From positions 1 to 45,909 of the IMG/VR virus record IMGVR_UViG_3300018868_000009: a stretch of DNA of 45,909 nucleotides. One strand, 5' to 3'. This document shows positions 13,063 through 20,714 of the stretch, piece by piece (position 1 is the stretch's first letter; every line of letters begins with the position of its first letter). Under the pieces are notes generated by a model. The model saw only the letters and a program-made list of their open reading frames with translations, was not told where the DNA came from and made no database searches. A program made the translations under genes and the position numbers. This stretch comes from a virus.

Positions 13063-13910
13063 TAAAATTCCTCAATCACTTCCATTAAATTCTTTAGTTT
13101 GTATTCCATGAAATAATTTAACAACTTATTTCTTTTGGCAGGTTGTGTTTCTTCATATGTATTTATAATTTTAGATTTGATATCACCAGGAATGAGCCTT
13201 AGGTCAATAAGTGTTTGGTTGCGTGAAAAACCAACTCTTGCGCTTGTATCTTCCCATTCACCATAGTTTTCAGCCAAATACTTTTCAATCACCTTTTGTG
13301 TAATTGGTTTCTGCCTTAGTTCACGAACAAAACAATCGGATGGTGAGAAAATGTTTGGAATACCATCACCCTTATCACCACGAATAATCTTCTCTTTTAA
13401 CTCCAATAATGGGTCAATCGATTTAACATATTTCTTCTGTGAAGGATTGTATTGCTTGACATTAGCACCATACATTTGTAATTGTAAGAAATCTCCGTCA
13501 CTAGATAGAATTAAAACTTTTTGGTGTGGTGCATAAATCGGAACTAATGTACCAATGATATCATCAGCTTCAGCACCTTCAACATCGATTACTTTGTATG
13601 GAAAGTTTTCTTTGAGTTCCAACTTAAACTTAGCCAACATATCAAAAATAAGGTGCCAATCTAAATCCGACTTTTCACGGGTTTTCTTACGACCAGCTTT
13701 GTAGAAAGGAAAGAATTCTTTTCTCCAGTATTTACGGTTATCACAACATAATACCACTTCACCATACTCAGCTTTAAAATTCTTAATGTGGGTTCGGATG
13801 ATGTTTAGTATCATGTGGCGAATTAGATTTTCATCTAGTTTGCCTTTTTGATTAGCGATTTGCGCCATGAGTCCGGCGAGTAATACTTGATTTAGGTCAA
13901 TGAGTATCAT
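13062..13910 (-). CDS. rnh: T4-type RNase H, 5'-3' exonuclease, 282 aa
   Basis: This is a FEN1-family nuclease like T4 RNase H, which removes RNA primers from lagging-strand fragments and degrades flap DNA. Conserved acidic clusters are present: MILIDLNQVLLAG at the N-terminus, VVLCCDNRKYWRK, then VEGAEADDIIGTL, LILSSDGDFLQLQ, and RGDKGDGIPN, which corresponds to the helix-hairpin-helix metal site. The length (282) is close to T4 RNase H (305). A near-perfect sigma70 promoter (13947-13975) lies directly upstream, so it heads its own transcript with the DUF6433-like gene. Confidence 0.85.
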   Translation of the reverse strand: MILIDLNQVLLAGLMAQIANQKGKLDENLIRHMILNIIRTHIKNFKAEYGEVVLCCDNRKYWRKEFFPFYKAGRKKTREKSDLDWHLIFDMLAKFKLELKENFPYKVIDVEGAEADDIIGTLVPIYAPHQKVLILSSDGDFLQLQMYGANVKQYNPSQKKYVKSIDPLLELKEKIIRGDKGDGIPNIFSPSDCFVRELRQKPITQKVIEKYLAENYGEWEDTSARVGFSRNQTLIDLRLIPGDIKSKIINTYEETQPAKRNKLLNYFMEYKLKNLMEVIEEF

Positions 13911-13946
13911 AATAAATTTTCTAGTGGTATTTTCAGTAATATACCT

Positions 13947-13975
13947 ATTGTATCACGTTTCGTTGAGTTTGTCAA
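13947..13975 (-). promoter_or_regulatory. Sigma70 promoter (TTGACA-17-TACAAT) for rnh
   Basis: TTGACA (13975-13970) and TACAAT (13952-13947) with a 17-base spacer point at the RNase H gene (ATG at 13910). Only one of 12 positions differs from consensus. The -35 box lies inside the end of the upstream 114-aa gene. Confidence 0.8.
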
Positions 13976-14297
13976 ATATTTTTTGGATGAAGGCGGAAGA
14001 AGTGGTAGTTTTCCTAGCGAGAACACCAAACCAATGTGCTGGTATTAATTCGGAGATATATTCGAGTGGGGCTGCAAAAACGGCATCAAACCGATCAACA
14101 TTGTCCAAAACGTCATCCTCGATGTTATCTTTGAATAGTATGACATGATACTCATCTCCAAGGTCCGAACCACCCACCTTGACTCCTGGATTCTTGTAGG
14201 TGGCACCTTCGATGTGAACTGTATCCTTTTTGGGACCCGGTAAAAAAAAGTAGGCATCGAATTCTTCCTCAGTTAGTACCTTTAAGAAGTCTAGCAT
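13953..14297 (-). CDS. Hypothetical protein, 114 aa
   Basis: A soluble alpha/beta protein (TEEEFDAYFFLPGPKKDTVH, DLGDEYHVILFKDNIEDDV, then IPAHWFGVLARKTTTSSAFI). I recognise no family. The ATG follows AAGGAATACA. It overlaps the GIY-YIG gene upstream by 29 bases, and its 3' end carries the rnh promoter. Confidence 0.7.
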   Translation of the reverse strand: MLDFLKVLTEEEFDAYFFLPGPKKDTVHIEGATYKNPGVKVGGSDLGDEYHVILFKDNIEDDVLDNVDRFDAVFAAPLEYISELIPAHWFGVLARKTTTSSAFIQKIFDKLNET

Positions 14298-14703
14298 TGT
14301 ATTCCTTGATATGTGATTTTCTGACTCGTACCATTATCCATGTATTGTAGTAATCTTCCGATTCCATAACACCACGAATAAACTGTTCTTTAGCTTCGAG
14401 ATAACCACACTCTCCCTTGGACTGGCAAAGATGCAAAATTTCTCGACTAAAGTTTTCATGACCTAATGATAACACATCTTGCTTCAGTATGTCACTACTT
14501 CCATAGTAAGTTTGCCAATCACTTGGAGCCTTATACTTCTTTTTCTTACCTTTGACTTGCTTGGTTTTGGCAGAATAAAAGAATTTCTTGCCTATGTATT
14601 TCCTATCATTCGTCAGGTTTTTAATCTGATACACGAACCCGTAATTATTACCAATCAAATCTTCCGTAAAATCTTTACCATCATATTGCCAGATTAATCC
14701 CAT
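14269..14703 (-). CDS. GIY-YIG-like endonuclease, 144 aa
   Basis: The protein shows the GIY-YIG core: NYGFVYQIKNLTNDRKYIGK at residues 20-39, with YGFVYQI standing for 'GIY' and KYIGKK for 'YIG'. A basic stretch, QTYYGSSDIL, and a helix with Glu (LEAKEQFIRG) in the place of the metal-binding Glu follow. A short stand-alone GIY-YIG protein of this size is seen in T4-like phages as a putative endonuclease. The lack of a large DNA-binding domain argues against a classical homing enzyme. It could cut host DNA or branched DNA; substrate unknown. Confidence 0.65.
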   Translation of the reverse strand: MGLIWQYDGKDFTEDLIGNNYGFVYQIKNLTNDRKYIGKKFFYSAKTKQVKGKKKKYKAPSDWQTYYGSSDILKQDVLSLGHENFSREILHLCQSKGECGYLEAKEQFIRGVMESEDYYNTWIMVRVRKSHIKEYNARLLKGTN

Positions 14704-14879
14704 TCTCCATTATCCATATCATCTTCATCCTCTATATAGTCCTCGGATAATTCTTCGATGATTTCGCCACAAAATGGGCAATGTTCTGGCAATTCTTGTG
14801 AGACCATTTCTTCCATAAATTCCACCGCATAGGTTGATTCGCAATTTTCGCAATTTCCGGATAGTATTTTATTTGTCAT
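14694..14879 (-). CDS. Zinc-ribbon acidic protein, 61 aa
   Basis: Two CxxC pairs (CENC at residues 10-13 and CPFC at about 34-37) form a likely zinc ribbon: SGNCENCESTYAVEF ... EHCPFCGEI. The C-terminal 20 residues are almost all acidic. Such small zinc ribbons often act as adaptors to RNA polymerase or as nucleic-acid-binding modules; the role here is unknown. It overlaps the next gene by ten bases. Confidence 0.7.
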   Translation of the reverse strand: MTNKILSGNCENCESTYAVEFMEEMVSQELPEHCPFCGEIIEELSEDYIEDEDDMDNGEWD

Positions 14880-14887
14880 GTTGTTCT

Positions 14888-15070
14888 TTAGTGTCGGTTC
14901 TCGATGTGATATAAATCGAGTTTAGTTTTAAGTTCATAACAATGTGCTACATGTTGGCACAATTCTCCAACAGGTCTAAATTTAGGATCATTGGGAGTAT
15001 TTTTACAATACATCTCATGTTTTGTATTTTCTAATGGACAATACAATTGTTTATTTAATTCACTTGTCAT
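14888..15070 (-). CDS. Cys-rich small protein A, 60 aa
   Basis: Five cysteines and three nearby histidines are arranged as CPLENT...C...C...C, suggesting a zinc or Fe-S site. The sequence is clearly related to the next gene upstream (15092-15289): both share LYCPLENT/LCPFENT near the start and a C-terminal pattern 'LC-x-H-x4-C' (ELCQHVAHCYELKTKL versus HLCEHKFECNNIKESL). This indicates an ancient tandem duplication. No known family comes to mind. Confidence 0.7.
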   Translation of the reverse strand: MTSELNKQLYCPLENTKHEMYCKNTPNDPKFRPVGELCQHVAHCYELKTKLDLYHIENRH

Positions 15071-15091
15071 TTAATTCTTTCTTTTTGACTA

Positions 15092-15289
15092 TTATATTGC
15101 CAATAAAATTTGATTAGTTAATAATGGAGAATAATTTATATTATTCAATAACGATTCTTTAATGTTATTACATTCAAACTTGTGTTCACAAAGGTGACTA
15201 GTTTGATTTTTTTGGTGTTCAGGTAACATCGAACAAAACTGGCCACACCAAGTATTCTCGAACGGACATAATTCTAGTTCATCTGTCAT
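15092..15289 (-). CDS. Cys-rich small protein B, paralogue of A, 65 aa
   Basis: This protein starts MTDELELCPFENTWCGQFCS and has five cysteines, with two histidines nearby, in a spacing like its neighbour at 14888-15070, then a hydrophobic tail of about 20 residues that the neighbour lacks. It probably binds a metal. It directly follows nrdB by 12 bases, so it is likely transcribed with the ribonucleotide reductase/Fe-S genes. Function unknown. Confidence 0.7.
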   Translation of the reverse strand: MTDELELCPFENTWCGQFCSMLPEHQKNQTSHLCEHKFECNNIKESLLNNINYSPLLTNQILLAI

Positions 15290-15301
15290 AGATAACTTTC
15301 A

Positions 15302-16288
15302 CTATTTGGCCCACACATCACCCCAATCTCCGGACAAAGCACCTTTTGCATAATCGGTTGCTCTGTTCTCAAAGAAGTTTGTATGTGTTGGTGCGTTAAT
15401 CATTTCCTCCACCCACGGTAAAGGATTACGTTTCACTTTAAACTGACCTTTGAGACCTAAAGAAATCAATCTACGGTCTGCAATATAACGAATATACTTC
15501 TTAACATCTTCTGCTGATAAATCTTCCATACCACCCATTTGAAATGCGAGGTCAATAAACTTATCTTCTAATTCTACCATCTTTTCAGCAATGGTGTATA
15601 ATCTACCTTTTAATTCATCGTTCCAAATTTCACGATTTTCTTCTATATATGTCCTAAACAATTTAACCATATTCTCGGTGTGCTGAGTTTCATCAACAAT
15701 AGACCAAGTTACAATTTGGCCCATGCCTTTCATCTTGCCATGGCGTGGAAAGTTTAATAACATAATGAATGAACTAAACAACTGCATACCTTCAGTAAAT
15801 GCTGAGAATACGGCAATATGTGTTGCGGTATTCTCCTTAGTGGTATTCTGTGCTGAAATATTCATCACATAATCATGTTTCTCTTTCATCTCGGCATATT
15901 CCATGAAATCGTTGTATAACGTATCAGGAAGGCCCAAGGTTTCAATCAAGTGGGAATATGCAGCAATGTGTAATGCTTCTCTTGCAGCAAAACCTAAAAG
16001 CATCATCCGAATTTCGGGCTGAGGGAAATAAGGAAGATAATTATGAACATAGCCACCAGCAACGTCAATGTCTCCTTGAGTGAAGAATCGGAAGATGTGT
16101 GTGAGAAATTGTTTTTCTTCTTTGGTGAGTTTCTTTTTCCAATCTTTAACATCTTCGAGCATAGGTACTTCGGTATGGAGCCAATGTGATTGCTCATGCT
16201 TAAGCCAAGCATCATAAGCCCAAGGATAATTAAAAGGTTTGAAATATGTGCGTTCATCGGTAACCCTCGATTCTATTTTCTTAATCAT
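15302..16288 (-). CDS. nrdB: Ribonucleotide reductase small subunit, class I, 328 aa
   Basis: NrdB carries the di-metal site and tyrosyl radical of class I ribonucleotide reductase, which makes deoxyribonucleotides from host ribonucleotides. The ligand pattern is complete and correctly spaced: D73 (in TQGDIDV), E104 and H107 (REALHIAAY), radical Tyr111, E166 (FTEGMQLF), E200 and H203 (VDETQHTE). The 31- and 34-residue spacings equal those of E. coli NrdB. It is the last of four genes nrdA - iscU - A-type carrier - nrdB. This split, with two Fe-S assembly genes between the subunits, is notable. Confidence 0.9.
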   Translation of the reverse strand: MIKKIESRVTDERTYFKPFNYPWAYDAWLKHEQSHWLHTEVPMLEDVKDWKKKLTKEEKQFLTHIFRFFTQGDIDVAGGYVHNYLPYFPQPEIRMMLLGFAAREALHIAAYSHLIETLGLPDTLYNDFMEYAEMKEKHDYVMNISAQNTTKENTATHIAVFSAFTEGMQLFSSFIMLLNFPRHGKMKGMGQIVTWSIVDETQHTENMVKLFRTYIEENREIWNDELKGRLYTIAEKMVELEDKFIDLAFQMGGMEDLSAEDVKKYIRYIADRRLISLGLKGQFKVKRNPLPWVEEMINAPTHTNFFENRATDYAKGALSGDWGDVWAK

Positions 16289-16302
16289 TATTCTCTTTAC
16301 TG

Positions 16303-16626
16303 TTAAACATTAAATGATGAGCCACATCCGCAGGTGCTTTTAACTTCTGGATTGGATATGACAAATTGTGAATTAAATTTTTCTTCTTTATAATCTAATG
16401 TTGCGTCCATTAAATATTGTGCTGACATGGAATCAACAAATACTTTAACATCATCTTTTTCAATCACAAAATCATCTTCTTCTTGATTTTCATCAAAACT
16501 AAATTCATATTGAAATCCTGAACAACCTCCTCCTTTTACGGACATTCTTAATGCCATATTAGGATTCTTTTCTTCTACAATCAAATCTTTTATTTTACTA
16601 AATGCATTATCGGTTACTTTAACCAT
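16303..16626 (-). CDS. A-type Fe-S carrier (IscA/ErpA-like), 107 aa
   Basis: The protein has the three invariant cysteines of A-type carriers: C35 in KGGGCSGFQYEF, and C99 and C101 in STCGCGSSFNV at the very C-terminus. Length (107) is exactly that of bacterial IscA. A-type proteins carry iron or Fe-S clusters to target enzymes. Such genes are known in marine T4-like phages, often labelled 'HesB-like'. Its G+C content is low (18 of 60 bases in a sampled stretch), like the rest of the phage and unlike the adjacent iscU. Confidence 0.9.
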   Translation of the reverse strand: MVKVTDNAFSKIKDLIVEEKNPNMALRMSVKGGGCSGFQYEFSFDENQEEDDFVIEKDDVKVFVDSMSAQYLMDATLDYKEEKFNSQFVISNPEVKSTCGCGSSFNV

Positions 16627-16627
16627 T

Positions 16628-17011
16628 TTATACCTTACATAAACATTTGAGTTTGTAATCTTTTATCGCTGCTTTAATCGCATCTTCAGCAAGTATTGAG
16701 CAGTGGATTTTGACTGGTGGGAGAGCAAGTTCCTCCGCAATCTGAGAGTTCTTAATCGATCCTGCCTGCTCAAGCGTTTTACCTTTGACCCACTCGGTAA
16801 CAAGGCTCGAGCTAGCAATAGCCGATCCGCAACCGTAAGTTTTAAATTTTGCATCTGTAATAATCCCATCTTTTACTTTGATTTGGAGCTTCATTACATC
16901 ACCACACGCTGGAGCACCCACCATACCGGTGCCAACAGTATCATCAATTTCCATCTTACCTACATTTCTAGGATTTTCATAATGATCCAATACTTTTTCT
17001 GAATAAGCCAT
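16628..17011 (-). CDS. iscU: IscU Fe-S cluster scaffold, 127 aa
   Basis: The sequence is a complete IscU. It begins MAYSEKVLDHYENPRNVG and keeps the three cluster cysteines C36 (GAPACGDVMK), C61 (YGCGSAIASSS) and C104 (VKIHCSILAEDA), with D38, H103 and the LPPVK motif (97-101) bound by HscA. It should accept sulfur from host IscS and use host HscA/HscB, since neither is encoded here. The C-terminus KCLCKV has two extra cysteines. I chose the ATG at 17011 (ribosome binding site GAAGGATAAA, homologous start) over an upstream in-frame codon at 17038. Its G+C content (28 of 60 in a sampled stretch) exceeds that of neighbouring genes, suggesting fairly recent capture from a proteobacterium. Confidence 0.9.
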   Translation of the reverse strand: MAYSEKVLDHYENPRNVGKMEIDDTVGTGMVGAPACGDVMKLQIKVKDGIITDAKFKTYGCGSAIASSSLVTEWVKGKTLEQAGSIKNSQIAEELALPPVKIHCSILAEDAIKAAIKDYKLKCLCKV

Positions 17012-17012
17012 T

Positions 17013-18797
17013 TTATCCTTCGCATGCAATACAATCATTGCCTTGGGCTATTTGTGTCATATCTAATTCTTTAATGACATTTCTTTCAATCTTCTTGGAA
17101 ACTTTATCTGCCTTACCAATCTTTTCAGAACGGCAATAGTATAATGTTTTCAATCCTTTTTTCCATGCCATAAAGTGAACAGCATGGATATACTTAATGT
17201 GAACATCTGGTCTAAAAAATAGATTTAATGATTGTGCTTGATCAATATATGCTTGGCGGTCAGCAGCAAGGTCGATAACCCAACGCTGGTCAATCTCCAT
17301 GGAAGTTTTGAACACATCCTTTTCAGCTTCACTTAAAATATCTAAATGTTGGCATGATCCATCGTTTGCAATAATGCTGGACCAAATATCAGCATAGTCC
17401 TGCTCATCTTTTGATTTTTCTTTGACAATCTTATCCAGCCAACGGTTCTTGTTTAAGAAAGAGCCCGAAAGAGTATCCTGCCGATAAGCATTGGCACGGT
17501 AAGGTTCAATACTAGGACTAGTATTCCCCATGATAATGGAAGAAGAAGCATTGGGAGCAATAGCCATAAGATGACTAAACCTACGACCGGTACCAGCCGC
17601 ATCAGGAGCTTCACCTCTCTCGGTACCCAATTCAATGTTCGCTGCATCTAAACCCTTTCGAATAGTTTTAAATATCTTGTTATTGGCTACTTTGGCCATA
17701 ACTCCTTCAAAAGCGATCCCGTTACGTTGTAGATAAGCATGAAAGCCGAGAGCGCCGATACCAATAGAACGCTCTCGTTCAGCGGAGTATCTAGCCCTAG
17801 AGATAGCGTCAGGAGCATTAGCAATGAAGTAATTAAGCACGTTATCAAGCATTTCAGCCACATCTTTAAGAAAAAGTTTATTGTTTTTCCATTCATCATA
17901 GGTCTCCAAATTTAAGCTTGATAAACAACATACGGCAGTTCTCTGTTCGTTTGTTGGTAAAATGATTTCTGAGCAAAGGTTTGATTGGTGTACCTTCAAT
18001 CCTTTTTCTTTTAGAAAAGATGGAAGTTCACGGTTACTTGTATCAATATAGTGAATATAAGGTTCACCTGTATTCATACGAATCTCTAACAGTTGTTGCC
18101 ATAGGTGTCGAGCAGATACCACTTCACGGATTTCTCCTGAGTGTGGATCCTTTAGTTCCCAATCATCACTTGCTTCGGGATCTAACATACATCTTTCCAG
18201 AATTTGCATGAAAGCATCGGGAATGTTTACACCATGGTGGAGATTCAAACAACGAACATTTGGATCGCCTGTCGGCTTTCGCATTTCTAAAAAAGAAATG
18301 ATATCAGGATGAGATATATCAAGGTAAGCGGCATAAGAACCACGCCGAGTGCGACCTTGGCGATAGGCCAAAGAACTCGCATCGTAAATTTTGAGATGAG
18401 GCATAACGCCTGTTGACTTATCATCAGCAGCACGGATACCAAATCCGATACCAACACCGCCGCCAAGCATAGAGAGCCAATTAGTTTCCGAAAGGTTATC
18501 AACTAATCCCTCCGCAGTATCTTCAATATAATTAAGGAAGCATGATATAGGCATGCCACGCTTACTACGACCAAAAGAGAGAATGGGAGTAGAATAAGAG
18601 AGCCAATGTTTACTGCTGTATTCATATAATCTTTGTGCATGATCTAAGTTTGTTCCAAATGATTTTGACACGAAAGCGAACCTGTGTTGTGGAGAAGTTT
18701 CATCTTCTCGCATATAAGATTCTTGAAGCCTTTTGATTCCAAGTTCATCGAATAGTTCATCTCGCTTTAAATCTATGTTGATGCCAAAATAATCCAT
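17013..18797 (-). CDS. nrdA: Ribonucleotide reductase large subunit, class I, 594 aa
   Basis: NrdA contains the catalytic site of class I ribonucleotide reductase. Visible residues: C86 (GMPISCFLNY) and C290 or C291 (TAVCCLSSLNL) as the redox pair, N273, C275 and E277 in SNLCSEIILPT for radical chemistry, the Tyr pair in LKTLYYCRSEK for radical transfer, and a C-terminal CIAC pair that takes electrons from thioredoxin or glutaredoxin. At 594 residues it is much shorter than E. coli NrdA (761) and has no obvious N-terminal ATP-cone, so dATP feedback inhibition is probably lost. The start is set at the ATG 18797 behind AAGG. Confidence 0.9.
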   Translation of the reverse strand: MDYFGINIDLKRDELFDELGIKRLQESYMREDETSPQHRFAFVSKSFGTNLDHAQRLYEYSSKHWLSYSTPILSFGRSKRGMPISCFLNYIEDTAEGLVDNLSETNWLSMLGGGVGIGFGIRAADDKSTGVMPHLKIYDASSLAYRQGRTRRGSYAAYLDISHPDIISFLEMRKPTGDPNVRCLNLHHGVNIPDAFMQILERCMLDPEASDDWELKDPHSGEIREVVSARHLWQQLLEIRMNTGEPYIHYIDTSNRELPSFLKEKGLKVHQSNLCSEIILPTNEQRTAVCCLSSLNLETYDEWKNNKLFLKDVAEMLDNVLNYFIANAPDAISRARYSAERERSIGIGALGFHAYLQRNGIAFEGVMAKVANNKIFKTIRKGLDAANIELGTERGEAPDAAGTGRRFSHLMAIAPNASSSIIMGNTSPSIEPYRANAYRQDTLSGSFLNKNRWLDKIVKEKSKDEQDYADIWSSIIANDGSCQHLDILSEAEKDVFKTSMEIDQRWVIDLAADRQAYIDQAQSLNLFFRPDVHIKYIHAVHFMAWKKGLKTLYYCRSEKIGKADKVSKKIERNVIKELDMTQIAQGNDCIACEG

Positions 18798-18845
18798 AAT
18801 CACCTTGTTATTGTTATTGTTGAATGATATACTACTTAACCTTTT

Positions 18846-19859
18846 TTAAATCTTTTTCCAATTCACAAACTCCATCATCGCTCTCAAATTAACAAAGGTA
18901 TTTTTATCTATAAATTCTTGAATTTCATCCGGTGAAAAACCATCGAGAATCATATCATTAATATCTTTAGCCTCTACCATTTCTGGCCAGATCACCACAT
19001 TAAAATGGTTATCAATTGCGTGATGGATCTTGTTAACTATTTCTTTGTTACGAGGCTCGTTATCAAAGATTAAAACCACCTTGGACTTGTCCAATACATC
19101 GGTAATCGATTCCAAATTAGAGTCTGCCGTTGCTACTGCGTTTTCTAGAAACATCGAATCAATTGGACCTTCTACAACATATACTAACTTATCCGTATCT
19201 ATCCTGTCAAGGCCATAAACTTTTTTATTATCATCATGTAGCTTCAATGTTATGTATCTAAGTTTGGATTCACCTAATGACCGACCTTGAACGGCAAGAA
19301 GATTCTTTTCTTTATCGTAGAAAGGTATAACTAACCGCTTATCATTTTGATGAAGGCCTTCTTTCTTAATCCCCAAACTTTGTATGAAGGCTGCAAAATC
19401 TTCCGCATAATATAGTTGCGAATAAAGGGTCTCCGGGATACTCCTTTGCTGAACATAGTTCTTAGCAAAATGCGCCTTTGGTAACGACTCAATTGTTGGA
19501 AGTTCCAAGGCTTTTTTGAAAGTGGGTTTTTCTGTTTTAAATTCTTCAAATTCCGGCTTCGGATAGTTGTTGTTCCCTGTTTCACCATTTTTATATCTTT
19601 CAAGCTGATACTCTTGTAACAGATTTGAATCAACCTGTTTCAGAAAATTATAGAATGTGGTCGACACACCACAATTATGACACATATAAAAGTAGTCATT
19701 TTGTTTTCGATGAATGTAACCACGAGCTTTTAGCTTATTCTTCTGTGAGTCGCCACAGAGCGGACACCGGAAATTATAAAGGTCATCCTTCTTTTTGGTA
19801 AACCTTTGTAATTTCGGCGAAACCTGTAACAGGAAAGACCTGTCAATAAAAACACTCAT
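18846..19859 (-). CDS. 61: DNA primase, T4 gp61-type, 337 aa
   Basis: Primase makes RNA primers for lagging-strand synthesis and works with the gp41 helicase encoded at 39795. The N-terminal zinc finger has C32-x2-C35 (FRCPLCGDSQ) and C60-x2-C63 (YMCHNCG). The toprim core follows: RLVIPFYDKEKNLLAVQGRS, KLVYVVEGPIDSMFLENAVA, VVLIFDNEPRNKE. Length is close to T4 gp61 (342). It lies upstream of nrdA and downstream of the lysis genes. Confidence 0.85.
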   Translation of the reverse strand: MSVFIDRSFLLQVSPKLQRFTKKKDDLYNFRCPLCGDSQKNKLKARGYIHRKQNDYFYMCHNCGVSTTFYNFLKQVDSNLLQEYQLERYKNGETGNNNYPKPEFEEFKTEKPTFKKALELPTIESLPKAHFAKNYVQQRSIPETLYSQLYYAEDFAAFIQSLGIKKEGLHQNDKRLVIPFYDKEKNLLAVQGRSLGESKLRYITLKLHDDNKKVYGLDRIDTDKLVYVVEGPIDSMFLENAVATADSNLESITDVLDKSKVVLIFDNEPRNKEIVNKIHHAIDNHFNVVIWPEMVEAKDINDMILDGFSPDEIQEFIDKNTFVNLRAMMEFVNWKKI

Positions 19860-19894
19860 AATATTGTAATACCAATCAAAAAATAAAAAACTAA

Positions 19895-20317
19895 TTAACC
19901 ATGAAATAACTTGGTTATTGTATCAGTATTGAAGTGAGAAATCAACCATGATAGAACAATAATACCACCGGCAAGCATCCATTTATATTGGTTGAGTTTA
20001 TCGAGAGATTCTTTCTCGGATTTGTTATGGTTGTTAATCTCGACCCTAAGATCCTTGATTTCTTCCATAATGCGCAATTCGGTAATCTGGACTTTATCGA
20101 TTACAGTATCGATGCGGTCGTGAATGTCTTTGATTTCGGCATTCTTTTCCATTCGTTTTTGTTCCATCTCTTTGTAGATTTGTGTGGCGTATCGTTCTTG
20201 TTGCATGACAAGCTTTTCGATTACATGATCCATTTTTTGGCAAAGAGAAGTTATTGTTGCCACTTGGGTTTTCAAAACACCAACATCGACTTTTAATTCT
20301 GTAACATTATCTGGCAT
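19895..20317 (-). CDS. Coiled-coil protein with C-terminal membrane anchor, 140 aa
   Basis: Residues 1-110 form a long heptad-repeat coiled coil (QVATITSLCQKMDHVIEKLV ... ELRIMEEIKDLRVEINNHNK). A single hydrophobic segment of about 17 residues (YKWMLAGGIIVLSWLISHF) and a short tail follow. This tail-anchored plan is seen in small phage lysis proteins (XhlA-like holin accessory proteins), and it directly follows the holin gene, so a lysis or holin-partner role is likely but not proven. Confidence 0.65.
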   Translation of the reverse strand: MPDNVTELKVDVGVLKTQVATITSLCQKMDHVIEKLVMQQERYATQIYKEMEQKRMEKNAEIKDIHDRIDTVIDKVQITELRIMEEIKDLRVEINNHNKSEKESLDKLNQYKWMLAGGIIVLSWLISHFNTDTITKLFHG

Positions 20318-20345
20318 CGCTATTCTCTTTTATTTATTAAGGTTA

Positions 20346-20714
20346 TTAACGATTTCTCGTTGGTATTGTTTGTATTTCAGTAGAACTTTCTTCTAATGTT
20401 CCACCAGCTGCAAATCCGCCACCCATGCCAACACCAAATCCCAAGCTTGCTATTTTTTCTCTCGTTCTACCATAGGATGAAATTCCTAATATAGCACCCA
20501 TCGCCAAATAAAATAATCCACCACCGCGGAGTGTCATTGGTTCCCATTGTGTGTAAACATGGCCCGAATACTCACCTTGTAATATTGTCCAACCTACTGG
20601 TGCAAGTATAAAATCGAAAACACATATACACAAAAATGTCCAAGCCATATATGGACGCCAATTTCTTGAAATCCAATCATTTTGATAAATTTGTTCAGTT
20701 TTTTTCTTAGTCAT
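20346..20714 (-). CDS. Three-helix holin (GTA holin 3TM-like), 122 aa
   Basis: The sequence NDWISRNWRPYMAWTFLCIC, then QWEPMTLRGGGLFYLAMGAI and LGISSYGRTREKI, matches the family of three-transmembrane holins described in gene transfer agents and proteobacterial phages. Hydrophobic segments are at about 24-46, 64-82 and, more weakly, 88-105. Holins form holes in the inner membrane and time lysis. It sits next to the endolysin and spanins in a complete lysis cassette. The Gly-rich C-terminal tail is unremarkable. Confidence 0.8.
   Translation of the reverse strand: MTKKKTEQIYQNDWISRNWRPYMAWTFLCICVFDFILAPVGWTILQGEYSGHVYTQWEPMTLRGGGLFYLAMGAILGISSYGRTREKIASLGFGVGMGGGFAAGGTLEESSTEIQTIPTRNR

Noticed and set aside
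14269-14703. Interpretation as a homing endonuclease within an intron
   Set aside because: The GIY-YIG-like protein is a normal stand-alone gene overlapping its neighbours; no interrupted gene or intron-like sequence flanks it.
15077-15106. TATAAT sequence upstream of the Cys-rich gene at 14888-15070
   Set aside because: The -10 box is perfect but no acceptable -35 box or extended -10 element is found at 16-18 bases.
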